A stretch of 64,000 nt of DNA from positions 5,332,001 to 5,396,000 of the forward strand of contig NZ_CP070326.1 in NCBI RefSeq assembly GCF_016917755.1, read 5' to 3'. Made by a program: the position numbers and the translations under genes. The notes beneath the pieces are model-generated. The model searched no databases. It had not been told where the DNA came from and worked only from the letters and a program-made list of their open reading frames with translations. Below are positions 1 through 7,341 of the stretch, piece after piece; position 1 is the first letter of the stretch, and every line of letters starts with the position of its first letter. Source of the DNA: Streptomyces noursei (lineage in GTDB: Bacteria; Actinomycetota; Actinomycetes; Streptomycetales; Streptomycetaceae).

Positions 1-252
1 GCAGGCGCCTGGCAACTCCTCGCGAACGCGGTCGCACCTGTGGCCCAGACCTACTCATCGTGGCAGGCTTTCGCCCACGACTTCGTCACTGCGCGCGAGC
101 TGTGGATGCGTAACGCCGGGAACGAGTGGTCTGGTTCCCATGAGGGCACTGTTCAGGCTGTGCATCGCCTGTTGGATCCGACGAACACCAGCAGTCCGTG
201 GCAACAGATCCCGTGGGAGACCATTTACCACAGCGACCACATGCCCGCGTAG
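1..252 (+). CDS. C-terminal part of a DUF1266 family protein (5' end outside window)
   Basis: The frame is open from base 1 and gives 83 residues ending in TAG. The visible part has a Trp-rich pattern: a YSSW motif near residue 20, then F-A-H-D-F, then SPWQQIPW close to the end. This matches the C-terminal half of DUF1266 proteins (Y-S-S-W and S-P-W-x-x-x-P-W), which are abundant in Streptomyces and have no established function. The N-terminal portion is not visible. Family assignment is from memory of the motif pattern, not a search. Confidence 0.6.
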   Translation, partial: AGAWQLLANAVAPVAQTYSSWQAFAHDFVTARELWMRNAGNEWSGSHEGTVQAVHRLLDPTNTSSPWQQIPWETIYHSDHMPA

Positions 253-341
253 TGCCAGTGACAAGCGTGCCAACGGCTCACTGCGCTGCGGTTTTGGCGC
301 CGATTTCGCTCGGGAGCCTTACGCGCTCTTCAACGCGCTGC

Positions 342-695
342 TCACTCTGACGTGAGGTCCGGCTCGTCCGGCACGCTCGGCGCGAGTAGGCGGCCGAGGC
401 GGCTGTCGGCGATGCGGAGGGTGTTGCCGAGGGAGGTGGTGGTGCGCATGAGCATGAGGCGGAGGAGGAGCGGGCCAGCGGATGAGTTGCGCAGGGTCGT
501 CTCGGCGTCGGTGTAGGCGACGGCGGCGTTGTGCATTTGTTGTTCCTCCATGCGGTCCGCCCTTCGGGAGAGGTACCCGTTGCCGTCGCCCGACGCGGCC
601 AGGTAGCAGGGCCGTCCGTCCCATGTTTCCCAGGGGAGGAGGCGGAGGGGTGAGCCGGGTCGTTGGGCGTTGTCGGGGTCGTACTCGTATTGCAT
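342..695 (-). CDS. Hypothetical protein, 117 aa
   Basis: The frame could begin at 752. The ATG at 695 is preferred because GGGAG lies about 8 bases upstream of it. The protein begins MQYEYDPDN and has two parts: an N-terminal Pro/Gly/Trp-containing section (residues 10-45) and a helical C-terminal half rich in Leu, Arg and Met with repeated acidic residues at the end. I see no signal peptide, membrane segment or catalytic motif. It is divergent from the XRE/DUF397 pair. Small proteins of unknown role commonly sit beside such pairs in Streptomyces, so a link is possible but unproven. Confidence 0.55.
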   Translation of the reverse strand: MQYEYDPDNAQRPGSPLRLLPWETWDGRPCYLAASGDGNGYLSRRADRMEEQQMHNAAVAYTDAETTLRNSSAGPLLLRLMLMRTTTSLGNTLRIADSRLGRLLAPSVPDEPDLTSE

Positions 696-828
696 GCGGG
701 CGTCTCCCTGGCGGTTCCGGCTGTGGCCGGATGGCTTCTGTGGATAAGTCACCAGGGTTGCGTCGCTGCGCGTAGGGTTTCAATAGACGGACAGTGACGG
801 CGGGTTGGTCACGAGGGGGTACGCGCGC

Positions 829-1623
829 GTGGGTACTACGTACGGAGATTGGCTCAAGCAACAACGGGAGCTGGCGGGGCTGACGCAGCAGCAGTTGGCG
901 GATGCGGCGATCATGACCCGTTCGCATATCGCGCACATCGAGGCAGGCCGGCGGGTCCCCTCCAAGGAGGATGCGTGGAGATTGGACCGCGCCCTCAGCA
1001 CCGGGAATGTGCTGAGTAGCTTCTTGCCGCAGGACGACTCGGCGGTGATCGACTACTTCGAGGCGGCGCTACACCTGGAACGGCAGGCGACGGTGATCCG
1101 GGAGTATGCGCTGTCGTATGTGCCCGGCATCCTGCAGACGGAGGAGTACGCGGGTGCGGTTCTGGACGCGGCATACCCCTCCCGAAGCGACGAGGAGCGT
1201 GACCGACTCCTTGTCACACGTGTAGGGCGCGCGAAGGTCCTTGCGAATCCGGTAACGCCCGAAGCCTGGGGGCTGTTCGACGAGGCGGTGCTACGCCGTC
1301 CGTTCGGCGGTCCGGAGGTCATGGCGGGCCAGATCATGCACATTGTCCGTTTGGCCGAAGCGCAGCGGGTGCGGGTACATGTCTTGCCGCTGGGCCGGGG
1401 CGTGTATCCGCTGCTGCAAGGGATGCTGTCTTTGATGTGGTTCGAGGACCAGCCCCCGGCGGCCTACTCCGAGGGGCAAGCCGTTGGCAAGGTGCATGAC
1501 TCCCCGGCTGTGGTCGAGCGTCTGCAGGGTGCATACGCTCTCGCCATGGGCGAGGCCCTGTCGATGGCGGAGTCGATTGCCTTCATGAGAGCGACAGCGA
1601 AGGATTACGGACACGATGACTGA
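829..1623 (+). CDS. XRE-family helix-turn-helix regulator with DUF5753 domain
   Basis: A 264-residue protein. The GTG at 829 is chosen over an upstream TTG at 805 because GAGGGGG lies at 813-819. The N-terminus is a Cro/CI-type HTH (about residues 3-60: L-T-Q-Q-Q-L-A-D-A, then S-H-I-A-H-I-E-A-G-R-R). The remainder is the DUF5753 ligand-like domain, with the diagnostic segment around residue 95 (Y-V-P-G-I-L-Q-T-E-E-Y-A) and an R-V-H-V-L-P motif later. Such proteins are DNA-binding regulators paired with small DUF397 proteins, in a toxin-antitoxin-like or developmental arrangement like WhiJ and its partners. The downstream DUF397 gene overlaps by 8 bases, indicating translational coupling. Confidence 0.9.
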   Translation: MGTTYGDWLKQQRELAGLTQQQLADAAIMTRSHIAHIEAGRRVPSKEDAWRLDRALSTGNVLSSFLPQDDSAVIDYFEAALHLERQATVIREYALSYVPGILQTEEYAGAVLDAAYPSRSDEERDRLLVTRVGRAKVLANPVTPEAWGLFDEAVLRRPFGGPEVMAGQIMHIVRLAEAQRVRVHVLPLGRGVYPLLQGMLSLMWFEDQPPAAYSEGQAVGKVHDSPAVVERLQGAYALAMGEALSMAESIAFMRATAKDYGHDD

Positions 1624-1840
1624 GCACACCATCCAGAGCGCTGCCTCGCTATGCGGTTGGCGTAAGTCCTCCTACAGCGGGTCCGAAGGGGGCAGTTGCA
1701 TCGAGGTGGTCGACAACCACCCCCACGGCATACCCGTCCGCGACTCCAAGGCCCCGCACGGGCCGGCGATCGTGGTTCCGGCGGGGGCTTGGAGTGCGTT
1801 TGTGGATGCCGTTAAGGGCCAGGCGTTCGGCGGGCGTTAG
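1616..1840 (+). CDS. DUF397 domain protein
   Basis: A 74-residue protein whose ATG overlaps the end of the XRE gene by 8 bases. It has the full DUF397 signature: W-R-K-S-S-Y-S-G near residue 17, then G-G-S-C-I-E-V, then V-R-D-S-K, ending with a W-x-x-F-V motif. DUF397 proteins are small partners of XRE/DUF5753 regulators, and several are reported to modulate them during Streptomyces development. The stop codon shares bases 1838-1839 with the stop of convergent rocD, so the two transcripts must overlap at their 3' ends. Confidence 0.9.
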   Translation: MTEHTIQSAASLCGWRKSSYSGSEGGSCIEVVDNHPHGIPVRDSKAPHGPAIVVPAGAWSAFVDAVKGQAFGGR

Positions 1841-3060
1841 GCGAGTACGCGGCCCAACGTGGCGATTGCCGAGGTCAGTTCGTGCTCGGTGATGGTCAGG
1901 GGCGGGGCCAGGCGGATCGTTGAGCCGTGGGTGTCCTTGACCAAGACGCCCTCGGACAGGAGGCGTTCGCTGATGGTGCGGCCGGTGCCCAGGGCGGGGT
2001 CGATATCGACGCCGGCCCACAGGCCGCGGGCGCGGAAGGCGGTGACGCCCTTGCCGAGGAGGTCGGTGAGGCCGGAGTGCAGGACCTTGCCCAGGTCGGC
2101 GGCGTGGGATTGGAATTCGCCGGTGGTGAGGAGGTCGACGACGGCCGTGCCGACGGCGGCGGCGAGCGGGTTGCCGCCGAAGGTGGAGCCGTGTTGGCCC
2201 GGGCCGAGGACGGACATGACCTCGCGGCGGGCGACGACGGCGGAGACGGGGACGATGCCGCCGCCGAGGGCCTTGCCGAGGAGGATGACGTCGGGGACGA
2301 CCTGTTCGTGTTCGACGGCGAGGGTGGTGCCGGTGCGGCCGAGGCCGGACTGGATTTCGTCGGCGATGAACAGGCAGTTCGCGCGGCTGGTCGCGGCGCG
2401 GACGCCGGCGAGGTAGCCGTCGTCGGGGATGATGACGCCGGCCTCGCCCTGGATGGGCTCGATCAGGACGGCGGCGGTGGTGTCGTCGATGGCGGCTTCG
2501 AGGGCGGCCAGGTCGTTGTAGGGGACGGTGCGGAAGCCGGGGGTGTAGGGGCCGAAGCCGGTGCGGGCCTCGTCGTCGTCGGAGAAGCTGATGATGGTCG
2601 TGGTGCGGCCGTGGAAGTTGCCGCCGGCGACGACGATGGTGGCCTGGTCGGCGGGGACGCCCTTGACCTCGTAGGCCCATTTGCGGGCGAGCTTGATGCC
2701 GCTCTCGACGGCCTCGGCGCCGGTGTTCATGGGGAGGACCATGTCCAGGCCGGTGAGCTCGGCCAGTGCGCCGGCGAACTGCCCGAGGCGGTCGTGGTGG
2801 AAGGCGCGGGAGGTGAGGGTGAGGGCGTCCAGCTGGCGGTGGGCGGCCTCGATGAGGGCCGGGTGGCGGTGGCCGAAATTGAGCGCCGAGTAGCCGGCCA
2901 GCATGTCGAGGTAGCGGCGGCCCTCGACGTCCTCGACCCAGACGCCCTCGGCGCGGGAGATGACCACGGGGAGGGGGTGGTAGTTGTGGGCCAGGACCGG
3001 GGCCTCGGCCTCGATGAGGGAGGCGGAGGAGCGGCGGGTGTCGGTGGGCGCAGTCGTCAT
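1837..3060 (-). CDS. rocD: Ornithine--oxo-acid aminotransferase
   Basis: A 407-residue class III PLP-dependent aminotransferase. It transfers the delta-amino group of ornithine to 2-oxoglutarate, giving glutamate semialdehyde. Visible family features are the G-N-F-H-G-R-T segment (about 147-152), the E-P-I-Q-G-E motif (201-206), the PLP-binding Asp in A-D-E-I-Q (234) and the Schiff-base Lys263 in L-G-K-A-L-G-G-G. Length is normal. The ATG overlaps the end of the upstream dimethylargininase-type gene by 4 bases, so the two form an operon that could convert methylated or free arginine derivatives toward glutamate. An Lrp-family regulator lies upstream on the same strand. Confidence 0.93.
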   Translation of the reverse strand: MTTAPTDTRRSSASLIEAEAPVLAHNYHPLPVVISRAEGVWVEDVEGRRYLDMLAGYSALNFGHRHPALIEAAHRQLDALTLTSRAFHHDRLGQFAGALAELTGLDMVLPMNTGAEAVESGIKLARKWAYEVKGVPADQATIVVAGGNFHGRTTTIISFSDDDEARTGFGPYTPGFRTVPYNDLAALEAAIDDTTAAVLIEPIQGEAGVIIPDDGYLAGVRAATSRANCLFIADEIQSGLGRTGTTLAVEHEQVVPDVILLGKALGGGIVPVSAVVARREVMSVLGPGQHGSTFGGNPLAAAVGTAVVDLLTTGEFQSHAADLGKVLHSGLTDLLGKGVTAFRARGLWAGVDIDPALGTGRTISERLLSEGVLVKDTHGSTIRLAPPLTITEHELTSAIATLGRVLA

Positions 3061-3962
3061 GGGCGAAGCTCCTGGGTGCAGCACTTGATGCCGCCGCCGG
3101 CCTTGTGGAACTCGGAGAGGTCGACGGGGACGGGGACGTATCCGCGGGCGGTGAGTTGGTCGATGAGGTGCGTGGCCCGGGGGGCGACGAAGACGTGGCG
3201 GCCGTCGGAGACCGAGTTGAGGCCGAAGGCCAGGGCGTCGTCGCGGGTGGCCAGCACGGCGTCCGGGAAGAGCTGGCGGAGCACTTCGCGGCTGCCGGGG
3301 GAGAAGGCTTCGGGGTAGTAGGCGAGAGCCGCCCCGCCGGCCCCGTTGCCGCCGGTGCCCATTCCGTCGGCGGGGAGGCCGTCGGCGGCGAGGCCGTCGT
3401 CGAGGACGAAGAGGGCGGTGTCCAGGTGGTAGAAGTACGGGTCGGTCAGCTGGAGGCTGATCACCGGGCGGCCGAAGAACTCCTGGACCTCGGCGTGTGC
3501 GTCGCGGGTGGTGCGGAAGCCGGTGCCGGCGAGGAGGTAGCGGCCGACGGGGACGAGGTCGCCCTCGCCCTCGCAGGGCGAGGCGGGCCGGTGGAGGTCG
3601 TAGCCGGCGCCCTTGAACCAGATCTCGTACTCGTGGGACTCGGGCCGGCGCTGCGGGGCGTGGAAGAGCGAGCCGAAGGCGCGACCGCCCACGACGACGG
3701 CGGAGTTGGCGGCGAAGACCATGTCGGGCAGGCCGGGGGCCGGCCGGACGGTCTCGACGGTGTGGCCGTGGTCGCGGTAGGCGCGGACCAGGTCCTCCCA
3801 CTGCCGCAGGGCGAGTGCGGCATCGACGTCGGCGTCCTCGCGCATCCAGGGGTTGATGGCGTACTCGACGGCGAAGTGGGTGGGCCGGCAGAGCAGATAG
3901 CGCCGGGCGCGCGGCGTCCGGGGCGCCCGGGTGAGCGCGCCGCCGGGGTGGGTCATGGGCAC
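3057..3962 (-). CDS. Dimethylargininase-type (DDAH/amidinotransferase fold) hydrolase
   Basis: A 301-residue pentein-fold guanidine hydrolase of the dimethylarginine dimethylaminohydrolase type, which yields citrulline plus an amine. Key elements are N-P-W-M (37-40), D-M-V-F-A-A-N (80-86), the catalytic-type His179 in Y-H-L-D-T-A-L, and the C-terminal G-G-I-K-C-C-T-Q-E-L with Cys294/295 supplying the nucleophile. The GTG at 3962 is preferred over an in-frame ATG at 3956 because CCTCC (GGAGG on the coding strand) at 3971-3975 is 8 bases away. It overlaps rocD by ATGA. Arginine deiminase-like activity on another guanidino substrate cannot be excluded. Confidence 0.87.
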   Translation of the reverse strand: MPMTHPGGALTRAPRTPRARRYLLCRPTHFAVEYAINPWMREDADVDAALALRQWEDLVRAYRDHGHTVETVRPAPGLPDMVFAANSAVVVGGRAFGSLFHAPQRRPESHEYEIWFKGAGYDLHRPASPCEGEGDLVPVGRYLLAGTGFRTTRDAHAEVQEFFGRPVISLQLTDPYFYHLDTALFVLDDGLAADGLPADGMGTGGNGAGGAALAYYPEAFSPGSREVLRQLFPDAVLATRDDALAFGLNSVSDGRHVFVAPRATHLIDQLTARGYVPVPVDLSEFHKAGGGIKCCTQELRP

Positions 3963-4153
3963 AGAAAGGGCCTCCGCTTCCTGGGGTCCGTATCCACTGC
4001 CCGCCGGTCGGCACGACGGTCCGCACGCTCCGTGGGTCCGTACGGTCCGTCATGGGTCGTCACCGGGGGCAATACACGGTACGAAGCGGCGGATTCCGGC
4101 CACAAGAAATGAATGCTGCGCAGGTACGCAGGAATGCTGCTTGTGGCGGCTGG

Positions 4154-4747
4154 CTAGCGCTGGTTTGCTGCGCGTCGGAGCGGCTGAGGATGGACCCGAG
4201 CGCCGTCGCCGGCCCGGCCGGCGGCCTGGTGGGCGGCCCGGTCGTCGGGGCGGGCGGCGGAACGGTCGTCGGAAGGACGGCGGGCACCGGCCTCGGGGCT
4301 GTCCGGGAGGAGGTGCGAGAGCACCATGTAGCTGATCGTCTTCCGGATGAATGGCTCGGTGCGGATGCGTTCGAGGACCTCCTCGAAGTGCTCGACGTCG
4401 GTGGCGCGGACGTGTAGCAGGGCGTCGGCGCCGCCGGTGACGGTCATCGCGGCGGCGATCTCCGGGTGGTTGCGGACGACCTCGGCCAGCCGCCGGGGCG
4501 GGGCGGCGCTGTCGCAGTAGACCTCCACGTACGCCTCGGTGAGCCATCCCAGGGCGGCGGGGCGGACGGTGGCGGAGAAACCGGTGATGACGTTGGTCTC
4601 GCGGAGGCGGTCCACGCGGCGTTTGACGGCGGTGGGGGACAGGCCGATGGCCGAGCCGATCTCGGCGAAGCTGGCGCGGCCGTTCTCGATCAGCGCGGCG
4701 ACGATCTTGCGGTCCAGTTCGTCGAACGGCGCGGACTTGGTGCTCAT
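4154..4747 (-). CDS. Lrp/AsnC family transcriptional regulator
   Basis: A 197-residue protein. The N-terminal winged HTH occupies about residues 8-60 (L-D-R-K-I-V-A-A-L, then F-A-E-I-G-S-A-I-G-L-S-P-T-A-V-K-R-R-V). A RAM/AsnC ligand domain follows (about 65-150, including a G-G-A-D-A-L-L-H-V-R segment). The roughly 45-residue tail after position 150 is Ala/Arg/Asp-rich and longer than in typical AsnC proteins. It lies about 190 bases upstream of the arginine hydrolase-rocD operon and reads in the same direction, which fits amino-acid-responsive control of that operon. That link is inference. Confidence 0.88.
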   Translation of the reverse strand: MSTKSAPFDELDRKIVAALIENGRASFAEIGSAIGLSPTAVKRRVDRLRETNVITGFSATVRPAALGWLTEAYVEVYCDSAAPPRRLAEVVRNHPEIAAAMTVTGGADALLHVRATDVEHFEEVLERIRTEPFIRKTISYMVLSHLLPDSPEAGARRPSDDRSAARPDDRAAHQAAGRAGDGARVHPQPLRRAANQR

Positions 4748-4910
4748 GGTGCGGCCCTTTCTTCCTCTCCTCCTCGCGACCCCGGGCCGGGTCGTTACCC
4801 GTCCCCGGGTCGGGGGAGTGCAGTCACGGTAACCGGGACCGGCGGGTGGTGGCGCAGCGCCCGGGCGTCCGGATACATCCCCAGGTCAGGCATGTGTGCA
4901 GGTCAATGGT

Positions 4911-4937
4911 GGTGGCGTAACTCCGCCGTAACGGGGC
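4911..4937. promoter_or_regulatory. GlnR-box-like element in the lrp/gntR divergent region
   Basis: GTAAC at 4917-4921 and GTAAC at 4928-4932 are separated by six bases. This matches the actinomycete GlnR pattern gTnAC-N6-GnAAC. The two half-sites are 11 bp apart, one helical turn. The flanks are shared with a second copy at 9164-9190 (22 of 27 positions identical). It could act on lrp, on gntR-MFS, or on both. GlnR is the global nitrogen regulator in Streptomyces. Assignment is by pattern only. Confidence 0.45.
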
Positions 4938-5015
4938 TTGCTTAGCGTCGGGGGCCCGGCGTTCGCTCGTCGGGGCTCATGGCAGGCGGCGCGGCGGGGC
5001 GTGAGGAGGGCGGGC

Positions 5016-5798
5016 ATGGACGCGGACGACGGCGGGGACGGCCACTGCGGCGGCGCGGTCGGCGACGGGCCGACGCGGGCGGACCGGGCGCGGCGGGTGG
5101 CGCATGTGCTGCGCGGGCAGGTGGTGCGGGGCGCGTTCGCCGGGGGCGTGCTGCCCGACGAGCGGGCGCTGGTCGCGGAGTTCGGGACCTCGCGCAACAC
5201 GGTCCGGGAGGCGCTGGGGCTGCTGCGCGACGAGGGGCTGGTGGAGCGGCGGCGCGGGGTGGGGACGGTGGTCGTCGGCCGGACCTACGAGCATCCGCTG
5301 GGGGAGCTGTCCGGGCTGGCCGAGGTGTTGCAGCGGCACGGGACGGTGGTCAACGAGGTCCGGGCGGCGCGGATCGTGCGGGCACCGGGGTCGGTGGCGC
5401 GCCGACTGGAGCTGCCGGAGGGGAGCCGGGCGGTGTATCTGGAGCGGCTGCGGCGGGTGGACGGGATGCCGCTGTCCCTGGACTGCACGTACCTCATCCC
5501 CGAAGTGGGCGAGCCACTGCTGGCGTTGGGGCCGGAGCGGCTGGAGAACCGGGACGTCTTCGAGCTGATCGAGCGCGCGGCCGGGCGGCCGCTGGGGTCG
5601 GCGGAGGTGGCCGTGCGGGCGGTGGTCGCGGACCCGGCGACCTGCGCGGTGCTGGGGATGACGGCGGGCGGCGCGGTGCTGGCCGTGGACCGGCTGACGC
5701 GGCTGGCGGACGGGCGGCCGGCCGACCTGGAGTTCATCCATCTGCGCGGGGACCGGCTGACGCTGCGGGCGCGGCTGGACCGGGTCCGGGAGGGGTGA
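5016..5798 (+). CDS. GntR family regulator (HutC/UTRA type)
   Basis: A 260-residue protein. The ATG at 5016 is preceded by GGAGG about 8 bases upstream; an earlier in-frame start at 4938 lacks a ribosome site. The GntR winged HTH lies around residues 20-90 (D-E-R-A-L-V-A-E-F-G-T-S-R-N-T-V-R-E-A-L and G-V-G-T-V-V). The C-terminal half is a UTRA effector domain (R-A-V-Y-L-E-R-L-R, then S-L-D-C-T-Y-L-I-P). It ends four bases before the MFS gene, whose ribosome site lies inside its 3' end. It therefore probably controls that transporter in response to its substrate. Confidence 0.88.
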   Translation: MDADDGGDGHCGGAVGDGPTRADRARRVAHVLRGQVVRGAFAGGVLPDERALVAEFGTSRNTVREALGLLRDEGLVERRRGVGTVVVGRTYEHPLGELSGLAEVLQRHGTVVNEVRAARIVRAPGSVARRLELPEGSRAVYLERLRRVDGMPLSLDCTYLIPEVGEPLLALGPERLENRDVFELIERAAGRPLGSAEVAVRAVVADPATCAVLGMTAGGAVLAVDRLTRLADGRPADLEFIHLRGDRLTLRARLDRVREG

Positions 5799-5802
5799 GC
5801 CG

Positions 5803-7320
5803 GTGCGGTCGGGTCGGGTGCCCGCGCGGGCGCCGGTGACGTGTGCGATGTGCCTGTGCGTGGCGCTGGTCGTCGGCATGGTCTCGGCGGTGAATCTGGC
5901 CATCCCGGATCTGGCCGCCGGGCCGTTGCACCCGTCCGCGGCGGCGGTGGTGTGGGTGGTGGACGGCTATGTGGTGGTGTTCGCGTGTCTGCTGGTGCCG
6001 GCCGGGGCGCTGGCCGACCGGCGCGGGCGCAAGGGCACGCTGCTGTGCGGGATGGCGGTGTTCGTCCTCGGCTCGGCGGTGTGCGCGGTGGCGCCGCACG
6101 TCGGGGTGCTGATCGCGGGGCGGATGATCAGCGGGGTGGGGGCCGCGGCGGTGCTGCCGAACACCCTCGCGCTGCTGGTGGACGGGCTGTCGGACGGGCC
6201 GCGCCGCCGGGCGATCGCGGTCTGGGCGGCCATGACGGGGCTCGCCGCGGTGCTGGGCAATGTGGGCGGGGGCGCGGCGATCCAGTACGGGAGCTGGCGG
6301 GCGCTGTTCGTGTGCGTGGTGCCGGTGGCGGTGGGCGCGTCGGTGCTGGTGGCGGTGGTCGCGCCGGTGGCGGGGCGGCATCCGGGGCCGGTCGCGCCGC
6401 TGGCCGCGGCCCTGTTCACGGGTGGGTTCCTGGCCCTGCTGAACGGGATCGTGAGCGGGCCCGGGGAGGGGTGGCTCGGCCCGTGGGTGCTCGGTTCGTT
6501 CGGGGCGGCCGGGCTGCTGCTGACGGGCTGGGCCCGGTGCGAACTGCGCTCCGCGCGGCCCCTGTTGGACCCCAGGGTGTTCGCCCGCCCCGCCGTCCGG
6601 GCCGGGGCGGTCGGGATGGCGGTGCTGTTCCTGGGCATGTTCGGGCTGTTCTACCTCAACGGCCAGTACCTCCAGTACGCGAAGGGGTACGGGCCGTTCG
6701 GCGCCGGTGTGCGGCTGTTGCCGATGGCGGCGGCGCTGCTGGCGGGGCCCCGGTGCGGGCTGGTGCTGGAGCGCCGGTGCGGGCGGCGCGGCACGGTCGC
6801 CACCGGGATGCTGGTGCTGGCCGGCGGGCTGGCCACGGTGTCGGCCGCCGATGCCGGTACGCCGTATGCGCTCTACGCCGTCGGGGCCGGGCTGACCGCG
6901 CTGGGCTGCGGCACCGCGACCCCGCTGCTCTCGCACGCGATGATGTCCGCGCTGCCGCCGGAGGCCGCCGGGGTCGGCTCCGGACTGCAGAGCCTGACCC
7001 GGGAGTTGGGGAGCGCGCTGGGGATCGCGGTGACCGGGACGCTGACCGCGGCGGTGTTCACCGCCCGGCTGCCGGCGCCGCTGGCGGGGCCCGGGGCGCC
7101 GACGACGGTCGCGGCGGCACAGGCCGCGCTCGGAGGCCTGCCGGACCGGGGCGGGGAGCTGCGGACGGCGGTGATCGGGGCCTTCACGGACGGGCTGCAC
7201 CTGGCGACGCTGGTGCTGGCGGCGGGGGTGGCGGTGGCGGCGGGGGCGGTCTTCCGGTGGATGCCCCGGGAGGGGGAAGCGGAAGCGGGGACGGCGCGCG
7301 CAAGCGCAGGGGGCGGGTAG
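5803..7320 (+). CDS. MFS transporter, DHA2 (EmrB/QacA-like) subfamily
   Basis: A 505-residue hydrophobic protein with a GTG start at 5803 and a Shine-Dalgarno (GGAGGGG) in the 3' end of gntR, so translation is coupled. It has about 14 membrane segments. Recognisable motifs are the TM2-3 loop G-A-L-A-D-R-R-G-R-K (motif A) and G-R-M-I-S-G-V-G-A-A-A-V-L-P-N-T-L-A-L in TM4 (motif B). The drug/proton antiporter motif C region follows in TM5. It likely exports a small molecule using the proton gradient. The substrate is unknown, but co-operonic UTRA-type GntR suggests inducible export. It ends 21 bases from the convergent amidohydrolase gene. Confidence 0.9.
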   Translation: MRSGRVPARAPVTCAMCLCVALVVGMVSAVNLAIPDLAAGPLHPSAAAVVWVVDGYVVVFACLLVPAGALADRRGRKGTLLCGMAVFVLGSAVCAVAPHVGVLIAGRMISGVGAAAVLPNTLALLVDGLSDGPRRRAIAVWAAMTGLAAVLGNVGGGAAIQYGSWRALFVCVVPVAVGASVLVAVVAPVAGRHPGPVAPLAAALFTGGFLALLNGIVSGPGEGWLGPWVLGSFGAAGLLLTGWARCELRSARPLLDPRVFARPAVRAGAVGMAVLFLGMFGLFYLNGQYLQYAKGYGPFGAGVRLLPMAAALLAGPRCGLVLERRCGRRGTVATGMLVLAGGLATVSAADAGTPYALYAVGAGLTALGCGTATPLLSHAMMSALPPEAAGVGSGLQSLTRELGSALGIAVTGTLTAAVFTARLPAPLAGPGAPTTVAAAQAALGGLPDRGGELRTAVIGAFTDGLHLATLVLAAGVAVAAGAVFRWMPREGEAEAGTARASAGGG

Positions 7321-7341
7321 CCACACCCCGCCCGGCCGCGC

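Noticed and set aside
1927..3318. Long plus-strand open frame rich in Gly/Asp/Val opposite rocD
   Set aside because: It is the antisense shadow of a GC-rich gene: composition is monotonous and there is no ribosome site, while rocD has all catalytic motifs.
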